Positions 50,201 to 57,900 of a stretch of DNA of 64,000 nucleotides are shown here, one piece after another. Below the pieces are notes generated by a model that had not been told where the DNA came from, searched no databases, and worked only from the letters and a program-made list of their open reading frames with translations. Numbering within the stretch: position 1 is the first letter of the stretch; each line of letters starts with the position of its first letter. Position numbers and translations under genes: made by a program. Location: the NCBI GenBank assembly GCA_963971225.1, contig OZ020269.1:7998001-8062000 (forward strand), given 5' to 3'. This stretch comes from Melieria omissa. Its lineage: Eukaryota > Arthropoda > Insecta > Diptera > Ulidiidae.

Positions 50201-53200
50201 CAGGCGAACGACTTTAAGGCGCATTCATGTTGGATTTGAAATGTGTGCAATCGATTATTATATGTTCCGTTGCTTTGCACGCCGACATTGAATGATTGTT
50301 TCCGGCTGTATTGTCGCTGTTGCCGTTGCACTTTCAATATGAGAAACTCGCATGCAGTCGAGAACGATTTTTTTTGAAGCTGGGAAAATAACAACAGCAA
50401 CACAAAAAGTCGTTTTCAACTAAAATGCCACGCATCGCCAGCACCAACTCGCCAAGTGACGTACACAAAATTTAAATGGGAGAATTTAATGGAGGTGGGG
50501 GGTTGCGTACAATTTTTGTCAATTTTTGGTTTTTATCATTCAAAACTATATTTTGCAGCAGCATTTTTTCTGTTTGGGTATTTGAACCCCCTGTGTGCGC
50601 CACTGCATTCGCCCTTTGGCAGCTACAATGTGCCCAGCATCCTGTGTAGGATTGATGTGTTGACCGTTATTCGCAGAAAAAACGAATCACAAAAAAAAAA
50701 TCGAATCACAATGCACTGCAATGAACTGAAAACAGAATGCAGTGGCCGATACAGAACGAAAAGAAAAAACCAGCAATAGAAAAAGTGAAAGAATAATGGA
50801 AATTGAAATGGCAACACCGGAACGGAGGCGTTGAAACGGAAACTACTTTAAACTTGTTGACAAACTTCAACGGCAGCAGAGTGAATGAGTTGGCAATTTT
50901 AGGAATTGTTGTTGTGGTGCACTGTTGCTATCGCCATACACCAGTTGTACTCATTGTTATATGTGTTGTTCTTGGCTGTTTTTATTGTTGTTATCATAAT
51001 TGCATTGGTTGCAACAGTGAATGAATGAATGAATGTGCCGTGGCAAAAGTTTCTTCAAATCTTTGCAAATGGCTGCTATCAACAATAGTAACCGTTATGC
51101 ACAGCAATAATTGTTGCGATTGTGCTTGCATGTTGCTCTTGAAAATTATTCCTTTGTATTTGTTGTTTTACGTAAATAGTTGCGCAAGTTTTAATTGTTG
51201 CCTTTGCAGAAAAATTTCATTGTTTTTATTGTTATGAGCCATTTTCTTCGATTTTGGTTGCTTGGAGATTTTATTGGCATAATGCTGTTGTTATTGTTGT
51301 GCAAGGCTTATTGTTTGCCAATGCCAATGCAAGTTTCAAAGTTTGTTCAAACTTGTTCAAGCACTATTTTGCACACTCGTAGCAGTCGTTTGACAAACTT
51401 TCAAAGGTTCGTATAGAAAGACAGTCAAACGAAGAAAAAGGCAGATTGATTCTGGTAGTGATTCTCGTTACAAAAATTACCACATTTCCAATGATTCCAT
51501 ACCAATGATGCCTCCTTTTCAACTGAATATGGTATAATACATCCTTGTTTCAGGATAAAAGTAAAATTAAATAACAAAAGCACTAAAGAAACGTAGTTTT
51601 ACTGGATTTTCACCTGTGTATGTGAGCGTGTGCGCCAGAATTCAAAATGCATTTCCGCTTGGGCGCTGCAACTGAAAGAGCACCCAACAGTGGACGCTGG
51701 TTGATGGCCGCCCGCTGGGACAAAAATGAGGCAACCAAAAATGATGCATGCAACTTGTGCTCAAGTGAGCGGAAGCGGAAATGCCGTTCTACTGCGTAGC
51801 GGTAAAAAACCCACAATGACAACAATGCGCGCACGCTTACTGCTGCCGACGGTGCCCGCTGGCGTTTCTGCTCTTTAAACCAGTGTTGGAGCTGCGCCCG
51901 CTGCGCTCAAAAAGCATAGTTTTAAAGAAAAGTTTGTGTGTGGGTGTTTTTAAGTTACTGACCACTTGCCTCACCCAACTTTTCTCATTTTTTACATCAT
52001 TTTATGGGAAAGTGCGTCCAACCATTGACCGCATGTCATCAAGGAGCCTGTGGGACCTGTGGTGAACCCCAAAGTTGCTGCGCTTCAATGCCACAAAGAG
52101 GGTGTTGGCGCGGCTCCAAGTGGCGGCACAGGCAGTGACGTGGTTGGTGGCAATTGCAGCGCTTGTGGCAGCCTCCTGCAGCACAAAAACATCAATGAGA
52201 ACAACTGCACTCGCAGTGTTTGCAGCCGCTTTTTGTTTTCATTCATTTGCAGCGTCGCGTTCATTGCATTGCTGTCAGTTGACAGCTTCATTTACTCGTT
52301 AACCACAAATTTTTCCATTTGGTTTGAGGTTGTTATTCGCTCTTCGGATTTTATGATAATGAATGTTGTGCAAGCTTTGATGTACTGGAAAATGTCCTTA
52401 AACACTAAAATGTTTCCGCTTAATTTCTTAGATCGCCTTTGTTGAGTGACTGCCAAACACAAGCGACTTGACGCCAGTGGTTTGTCTGACGTCTCACTGA
52501 ATTTTTAATTACCAACACGCTCCCAGTGAGACAATGCAAATACACTCACACAGTCGCACTCACACAGTCGCACATAAACGACTTGCGAGTAAAGAGTGAC
52601 TTTTACGATGTCGCTGTGAGACTAAACTAGAACTGTATAAATGTCAACAGCAAACAAATGAAAAACGACAACACAACAAGAATAAACAAAACAACAAAAA
52701 AACAACGCTAGTAACCATAAGTATTGCAATAATGTGTTGAAAACTTCCGCCATTTCAGAAAGCAGAAAAATGGAGCATAAAAAATTTTAGAGAAATATTT
52801 AAGTGCGAAACAGCACGAAAAGTAGAACAAACGAAATGACGCGCCGCAACATGACCTTTTGTGCAGCTGCCGAGGAAGGCGAATTTGCGAGTGACGCCAT
52901 GTGGTGCAACAACAAAATGTGCAACTTGGTGATTTTGGCACGTGATGCAACGCTGCCGTTCGCTCGCGTCACTAGTTGACTTTGCTACTTGTTGTGCTTC
53001 TTGTTTTTGCAACTTTTGGTGGATTATTAAAAATTTCATAAAGACTTGTGAATGCTGCAAATGGAATAACAAACAAACACACACAAGTTCTGCTTGACAG
53101 CGCTGCGCAATGTGCAATGTGTGTGTGTGTGTGTGGGTGGGTGGGTGCATTGGTTGTGGCAAGTGAAGCGTGTTGCCAACATGGCAGCGAATGCATTTGC

Positions 53201-54341
53201 GAAAATTAGAAGAGTCAGCAGTGGTTCTGTGTATTCGAAGAAAGTGTTGGCAGTAGTTTGTATAAGTCAGAGCGTAGAAAAATAGAAAGAAAGGGAATAA
53301 AATCTAAAAGAAGTGTTAAAGTAAAAACATGAACGAATGAAATTACAACTTAAAAGAAGAAGAAAAAAGCTGGTTTTTAAACCAAATCAATTCTTAATGT
53401 TGCTTTGTGTGGCCTTTCTATGCATCCAGAATGCATCAGATTAGTTTTTGTGCACAGTGTTATAGACAATTTGTACGCGCAACATAACGTGTCGCCCGGA
53501 TATGTGCTGCCACATTGCAGCCGCTGACGCTCGACATACTAACGGCTCACTCACTCACACAGTCACTCACTCACCTGTCATTCGTGCGCCACACTTGCCG
53601 CATACCTTAACATGTCTCACGGCAAATGCAGCACAACAACAATCACCGTTGCCTGTTGTGCGCCCTGACATTTTGCAATTCAACTTGCCACCGCCACATC
53701 ATTGCACTCGATGACTTTGACTATGTTGTTGCACGTGCGGCAGCTGTCAAGAGGCATGCAAACTTAAAGAAAATGCACGCTAACAACGTAAGCGCTGCAA
53801 GCTTTGCCACAAATTGCGGCCGCCAACGCATTAGCAATGCATGCAGCTGGCGCAATCTTGTGGTCGGCCCCACACTCCACACCCCGACCCAGCGTCACCA
53901 CAGTCAGCACTTACGTGAGCTGTCATATTGAATGCCCTGAAACTCGTCCAGACACGGAAGCACCGCCAAAGTGCCGCGCGGCGTGCGCGGCCAGCACAGT
54001 ATCGAGTCGAACTGGGTGAGGCAGTAGGCGCTGCCGTTGCTGCCGTACGTTGTGGTGTCGATGTGCTCCTGCAGCAGGCACTGCAGCTCGGCGCTCTGAT
54101 TGATCACGTCGAGATTGTCGGCAGTGAGCAGCGCCTCGTCGTCGTCGTCGTCGATTGCAGGCGCCGCAGCGGACGTTGTATTTGCATTGGGAATGTTCAT
54201 GTGTGGCGCGGAGTCAACTTTTAGGCTGATACCAATGTCGCCGGCGTTGCCTCTTGCGTGTTGATGATGATGGGATGGGCGCTGCTGGTGGTCGTGACGG
54301 TGCGGCTGATCGTTGTCGTTGTTGAGCAAGAAATTGCTCAT
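19060..54341 (-). CDS. Dh31-R: DH31 (calcitonin-like) receptor, family B1 GPCR
   Basis: Twelve minus-strand exons: 54341-53915, 49009-48811, 46393-46300, 45120-45027, 44016-43936, 38726-38656, 38371-38261, 34371-34183, 33889-33774, 23970-23917, 19630-19414 and 19089-19060. All have GT-AG borders and matching phases; total 560 residues. The extracellular domain has six cysteines (LQC, AYC, ILCW, LPC, RYC, DSC) and NGS, NAT and NGT glycosylation sites. TM1 ([20 protein letters not shown]) to TM7 ([19 protein letters not shown]) are all present. The [19 protein letters not shown] tail and [12 protein letters not shown] are, as I recall them, characteristic of insect DH31 receptors, which couple through Gs to cAMP in renal, gut and clock tissues. 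Weak points are the start (no signal peptide at the chosen ATG; an upstream exon may exist) and the 8-9-codon last exon. Confidence 0.87.
20101..20892. mobile_element. CGCG-rich inverted-repeat element (possibly hAT-like MITE)
   Basis: The left end ATGGTTAAACTCCATAAAGC and the reverse complement of the right end ATGGTCAAACTCCACAAAGC match over ~33 bp and continue CGCGTTTCA(G/A)GCG. Inside each end are repeated GCGTT/CGCG motifs. Flanks TAGTCGCT and TAGTCATT look like a worn 8-bp duplication, which would suit hAT. No transposase frame survives; the 124-codon frame inside is not recognised. Confidence 0.6.
21017..21544. mobile_element. TTAA-flanked piggyBac-like MITE, 528 bp
   Basis: Flanked by TTAA at 21013-21016 and 21545-21548. 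Both ends read CCCTTTCGACCCC inward. The interior is AT-rich and non-coding. The ends match the 83-bp element at 9547-9629 in their first seven bases. Confidence 0.72.
24606..24716. repeat. A/T-only low-complexity block
   Basis: About 110 bp almost entirely of AAATAA/TAAAATA permutations. Confidence 0.85.
25505..26042. repeat. Diverged tandem duplication, first unit split by a MITE
   Basis: Unit 1 runs from about 25505 to 25888, unit 2 from about 25898 to 26042. Shared blocks in order include GCGAATTA-GCAATTTTTT, TTCATTAGATTTCTTT, AAAAAGAAGAGTAGAAG and TGAATATAAGAGTTACTAAA. Unit 1 contains 237 extra bases that are the pogo-like MITE. Confidence 0.75.
25544..25780. mobile_element. pogo/Tigger-like MITE, copy 1
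   Basis: 237 bp flanked by TA (25542-25543, 25781-25782). The left end reads CAGTCGTCTCTGGATATAGT; the right end, reversed, CAGTCGTGTCTGGATATAGT. ATATAGTGAAC recurs just inside the ends, a layout common in insect pogo-like elements. Non-coding. A second copy in opposite orientation is at 40427-40664. Confidence 0.75.
26146..26156 (+). other. Possible tRNA-derived A box (SINE relic)
   Basis: TGGCTGAGTGG followed by TTAATGCATTTGACCACAAG resembles the 5' part of a tRNA-type SINE. No B box follows at the right distance, so at best a truncated copy. Confidence 0.25.
26612..26800 (-). pseudogene. Unidentified exon-like coding stretch inside a Dh31-R intron
   Basis: On the minus strand, about 63 codons read [19 protein letters not shown] then [20 protein letters not shown] and NRN with no stop, followed by GTGAGC, a possible splice donor. 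The composition and codon use look like a conserved protein rather than intron. I do not recognise it. It does not fit Dh31-R between known exons. An in-frame stop lies just upstream and no partner exons were found. It may be an exon of a nested gene, a retrocopy fragment, or chance. Confidence 0.3.
29260..29288. repeat. (GT)n microsatellite
   Basis: About fourteen uninterrupted GT units. Confidence 0.95.
30510..31782 (-). mobile_element. Mariner-family transposon, DD41D (rosa-type), disabled
   Basis: 1,273 bp flanked by TA (30508-30509 and 31783-31784). Terminal inverted repeats of ~29 bp read (C/T)AGGGTTTTCCAACAAGAG and then GTGTTATTTTG. The strand given is that of the transposase. Between the second and third catalytic aspartates (DGATC and LTPCD) there are 41 residues, the spacing of the rosa group first described from Ceratitis rosa. 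Coding damage is described in the transposase entry. It lies antisense-neutral inside a Dh31-R intron. Confidence 0.85.
30615..31648 (-). pseudogene. Broken mariner transposase
   Basis: The N-terminal helix-turn-helix part ([20 protein letters not shown]) and the first catalytic motif ([19 protein letters not shown]) are in one frame but are separated by a TAA at 31325-31327. A one-base loss near 30955, just before the second aspartate motif, moves the rest, including the third aspartate and the C-terminus ([20 protein letters not shown]), into another frame. No functional transposase can be made. Confidence 0.85.
31838..31970. mobile_element. TTAA-flanked MITE, 133 bp
   Basis: Flanked by TTAA (31834-31837 and 31971-31974). 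The left end CCCAGATGTGCCGAGCGTAC and the reversed right end CCGAGATGTTCCGAGCATAC match with few differences over ~24 bp. Consistent with a piggyBac-type non-autonomous element of a family different from 21017-21544. Confidence 0.65.
34372..38260 (-). other. Dh31-R intron between coding exons 7 and 8 (3.9 kb)
   Basis: Contains the 47-bp tandem duplication at 34767-34860. No element or gene otherwise recognised; several T-rich open frames (for example 36149-36628) look like chance. Confidence 0.55.
34767..34860. repeat. Perfect 47-bp tandem duplication
   Basis: Two adjacent identical 47-base units, each beginning GACATAAATATTAAACACGC and ending CGCGCGCTAAGC. Confidence 0.95.
39971..40749 (+). 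mobile_element. Inverted-repeat element, copy A (3' end missing, split by MITE)
   Basis: Starts TCGCACACCC after TA and includes AAAAGTGACACAA, matching the terminal sequence of copy B. Homology to the reverse complement of copy B continues to about 40749 and then stops about 90 bp short of B's other end. It is interrupted by the pogo-like MITE at 40427-40664. Non-coding. Confidence 0.65.
40427..40664. mobile_element. pogo/Tigger-like MITE, copy 2
   Basis: 238 bp flanked by TA (40425-40426 and 40665-40666), inserted in copy A of the inverted-repeat element. It is inverted relative to the copy at 25544-25780; the shared interior includes TAATTATTGCAAGGCC, CAGTATCGAGGTTGTTCAC and TTAACATTT. 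Confidence 0.78.
42081..42958. mobile_element. Inverted-repeat element, copy B (complete, split by MITE)
   Basis: 878 bp including a 247-bp insertion. Both ends read TCGCACACGCAC(T/A)ACAAAA then GTGACACAACTCAAAATTTT, giving ~40-bp terminal inverted repeats. TA flanks each end (42079-42080, 42959-42960), suggesting a Tc1/mariner-type target. Non-coding. Reverse-complement relation to copy A. Confidence 0.7.
42444..42690. mobile_element. 247-bp MITE with 4-bp AAAT target duplication
   Basis: Ends CTGTGGTCAAAAGCACTAAC and, reversed, CTGTGGTCAAAAGCAATAAC form ~23-bp inverted repeats. AAAT flanks both sides (42440-42443, 42691-42694). The homologous spot in copy A of the host element has a single ATTT and no insertion, which confirms the duplication. 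Superfamily not determined. Confidence 0.75.
44536..44782. mobile_element. 247-bp inverted-repeat MITE
   Basis: The left end TCGCTCCTTCGCTGCAAGAA and the reversed right end are identical for at least 20 bp and continue CG(T/C)C(A/T)TAACTCAAAA. It lies in the intron between coding exons 4 and 5 of Dh31-R. No clear target duplication. Non-coding. Confidence 0.65.
45121..46299 (-). other. Dh31-R intron between coding exons 3 and 4 (1.2 kb)
   Basis: AT-rich, no element or coding signal recognised. Confidence 0.6.
46394..48810 (-). other. Dh31-R intron between coding exons 2 and 3 (2.4 kb)
   Basis: No element or gene recognised; a short (CA) run sits near 48,758-48,773 just inside the intron. 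Confidence 0.55.
49010..53914 (-). other. Dh31-R intron between coding exons 1 and 2 (4.9 kb)
   Basis: Short CA/GT runs (e.g. near 53,118-53,134) and T-rich stretches. Open frames at 49805-50145 and 53502-53931 have repetitive composition and no recognisable domains. No mobile element identified. Confidence 0.5.
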
Positions 54342-54645
54342 GTCCAGGAAGGTCTGCAATAGAACGAATAAAAAGAAAAAGCACAGAAAAGTTAGTAAAG
54401 CGGAAGCAGGTGCGGGATAAATGAAAATTAATTGCTTTGGAGCAGTTTGGGTTACACGCAAAGTCACCAACATAGGATTGTGGAAGGCTTTGCCTAGGTG
54501 AAACTGTTTTTAATTGAGTTATTGCAAAGAAGAAGAAGAGCACAAGACCACAATTTTTCAACTCATTGCACAGTGATTCGTTCCATAGACAAAATTCAAA
54601 AAATTTATGGTCTCCGAATTTAACGATTTTGATGTAATTTGAAAG

Positions 54646-54883
54646 TGTAGCAGTAATAAGCTACGGGTGATTGTGAATCCGCGAACTATGTCGAAGTAGG
54701 ACGCAAAATGAAATGCGTTTGCTAATCGAGTGACAGTGCCAGACTAACTTTATTGCGTTTTTTCTTGCTTACAATGTTGTCTACAGCGTCTGCGTACAAT
54801 GTTGTCTACAGGTTATAAAATAAGGGATAGATAAGATAATTGCTTACAATGTTGTCTTTTACAACTAATTTAAATCCAGAACA
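54646..54883 (-). repeat. 3' LTR of the BEL/Pao element
   Basis: 238 bp, minus-strand ends TGTTCTGGAT...CTGCTACA. Contains TACAATGTTGTCTACAG twice (54770-54786, 54795-54811) and a partial third copy (54845-54857). An AATAAA on the minus strand within AAAACGCAATAAAGTTAG is a probable poly(A) signal. Confidence 0.95.
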
Positions 54884-54895
54884 TTCTCCCGCCTG
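54884..54895 (-). promoter_or_regulatory. Polypurine tract of the BEL/Pao element
   Basis: CAGGCGGGAGAA directly before the 3' LTR on the minus strand; the expected plus-strand DNA primer. Confidence 0.7.
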
Positions 54896-54907
54896 TTAAG
54901 GAATACC

Positions 54908-57900
54908 TTAACTCTCTGTAGGTAGCTTGCATAACTTTGTCACTGGGCGCTTCATGGTACCGTGCGATGTCTTAACTGTTGCAACGCGAACCAGATTGTC
55001 CTTTCCAGGATGTACCTCAGTAACTAGTCCCATCTGCCAACACGATGGTGGAGCACGTTCATCATACACAAGAACGACTGAGCCAGGTTTCAGATTGTAT
55101 TTTTCTGTGTGCCACTTGGACCGCTGCTGCAGCGTAGTAAGATACTCGCGTTGCCATCGACGCCAAAAATCTTGCTGTAAACGAGTAAGAAGCTGCCAGC
55201 GAGACAGTCGATTAAGTTGCAGATGCTTGAGATCTGGTTCAGCTACTTGTACCAGTGGTTGACCTATAATAAAGTGACCAGGAGTTAACACGTCGAGGTT
55301 GTCGACGTCATCATCATAAATTGTGGTGAGAGGGCGAGAATTGAGTTGAGCCTCGATCTCACAGAGTAGGGTAGCAAGTTCCTCGTAGGTGAGTTTAGTG
55401 TCGCCTATGATTCGACGCAGATGAAATTTCGTAGCCTTGACAGCCGATTCCCATATGCCACCGAAATGTGGCGCTCCTGGAGGGATTAGATGCCAGTTAA
55501 TAAACGCGTGAGCCATGTACGAACCAACATTCTTTGATCTTGTCAATTGTCTGAATCTCTTTACTAATTCTCTGTTTGCACCGATGAAGTTAGTGCCATT
55601 ATCGCTAAAGATATCGGAGGGTAAACCTCGTCGAGAGACAAACCTCTTTAGAGCCGCGATAAAGGCATCTGATGTCAAATCTGTGACAACTTCAAGATGT
55701 ATTGCTCGAGTAGTCAAGCACACAAAAACAGCAATATAACCTTTGACTGGAACTGCGTTGCGAGTTTTGTGAACCTTTATAAGAAAAGGGCCAGCATAGT
55801 CTATACCGGTGCGATGAAATGGACGCGCTTGAGTAACCCGGCTGGTGGGAAGATCTGCCATCTTCTGCGAGCAAGTTGAAGCACGGAACCGAGTGCACAC
55901 TACACATTTGTTGATTTCTCGTTTGACCAAACGACGACAACTCGTGATCCAAAACTGTTGGCGTAGAATGTTCATGAGTAGTGTTGGTCCTGCATGAAGA
56001 TGTTTTAAATGTTGAGCAGCGACGATTCGTTCCGCTAGAACGCTATCCTTTGAAATTATTATCGGGTGCTTTGTGTCGATATTGCATGTTGCGTTTTTGA
56101 GTCGTCCACCAACTCGCATAATTGACAACGAGTCAAGAAATGGTGACAGTTTAGTGATGGAGCTCTTCGTGGAGAGCTGTTTGGTCCTTGCAAGTTGATG
56201 TATTTCTTCAGCATAATGTTGCGCTTGAGACCAACGCACACAATGAAGAAGAGCAGTATAGATTTCGGCTGCAGTGTATGCAACTGGAAATGTTGCGTTG
56301 CTATTACGTCTTCTTTGCACGAAACGATTCCACGTCGCTATTATGGAAAGCACCTTGTGTAGCTTTGAATGGTGATGAAAAAGTAGACTTAAGACATCAG
56401 GTCGCTCAGTAGCTAGAAATGCGAAACAAGAATTTTTTCGTTGTTCAGCCAACAACTGAACGCTGGTATTATCAGTGTTGCGAGTCGAACGTGGCCACAA
56501 GCTTTGTGGTTGTGTAAGCCAATTTGGTCCATGCCACCAAAGGGCACAACATAGAAGAGCTTTCGGATCCAGACCGCGTGTAGCAACATCTGCTGGATTG
56601 TCCGATGACGCTATGTGCTGCCACAAGGTACGAGGAATTACGTCGATAATTTCAGCAACCCTATTTGCAACATAGGTTTTCCACCGGCGAGGATGCGACG
56701 ACAACCAACCAAGGACGATCATAGAATCTGTCCAAGCTACGCATTCCACTTCGCTTATTCCCATGGCTCTTTTGACGGCCTTGATAAGTTTTGCAAGGAG
56801 TAGAGCACCTGCAAGCTCTAGCCTTGGAAGTGACATTTGCTTCAATGGTGCCACCTTCGTTTTCGAAGTGAGAAGAAAAACCTTTGTTTCCGCCCTAAAG
56901 GTAATCCGACAATATAATGCAGCTGCATACGCCATTTCTGATGCATCTGAAAAGCCGCAGAGCTGGAATTTGGTTGCAGCGTTGGTTTGAATCCATCGCG
57001 GAATCTGTAGAGTATTAAGACATTCGTAGTGTTGCCGAAACGTTAGCCACTGTTGAGAGAATGACGTCGGAAGTTCTTCATCCCATTCGAAATGGTGTAA
57101 CCATAATTGTTGAAACATAATTTTGATTAATATTGTACAAGGTGAGAGAAAACCAAGTGGGTCATAAATCTTAGAAGACTCAGAGAGAATTACACGTTTG
57201 GTACAAGCCGAGTTGACAGGCCTGACTTTAAAGGTGAAACAATCGGTGAGTGGTTGCCAATGCAGACCAAGAATTTTAAGACTGCTCTCCGAGTCAATTT
57301 CTGAGATGTCGAGATTTGATGATTGCGTATTACCATTTTCAATTACCTTGGAGTCGTTTGAGATCCATTTGGTTAGAGGGAAACCTCTACGCGCAAGCGC
57401 CCCTGTGATTTCGGCTTTCATGATTATAGCTTCTTCTGTGGTGTCCGCACCGGCAATTAAATCGTCGACATAAAAGTTGTTTTTGATTAGCGAAGCTATT
57501 TGAGATGAATTGGCTTCTTCGGCGGTAGCGCAGAGGCAACGGGTGGCAAGAAAAGGCGCAGAGCCTGTTCCGTAAGTGACGGTGCAAAGCCGGTAGTGCG
57601 AAATAGGATTATCAGCAACATCTCTCCAAAGAATGCGTTGGTAGTCTCGGTCGTCAGGATGCAAGAGTATTTGACGATACATTTTGACGATGTCGCCACA
57701 GAGTCCAACACGATATCGCCTGAAATTTAATAGCAGTGACGTTAGATCGCGCTGAATTGTGGGCCCCACAGCTGTTATATCATTTAACGATACTCCAGAT
57801 GTTGATTTGGCAGACCCATTGAATACGACTCTGCATTTGGTTGACCTACTCTCAGGCTTCAAAACCGGATGGTGCGGAAGATAGAAAGTTTCGCTAGCAC

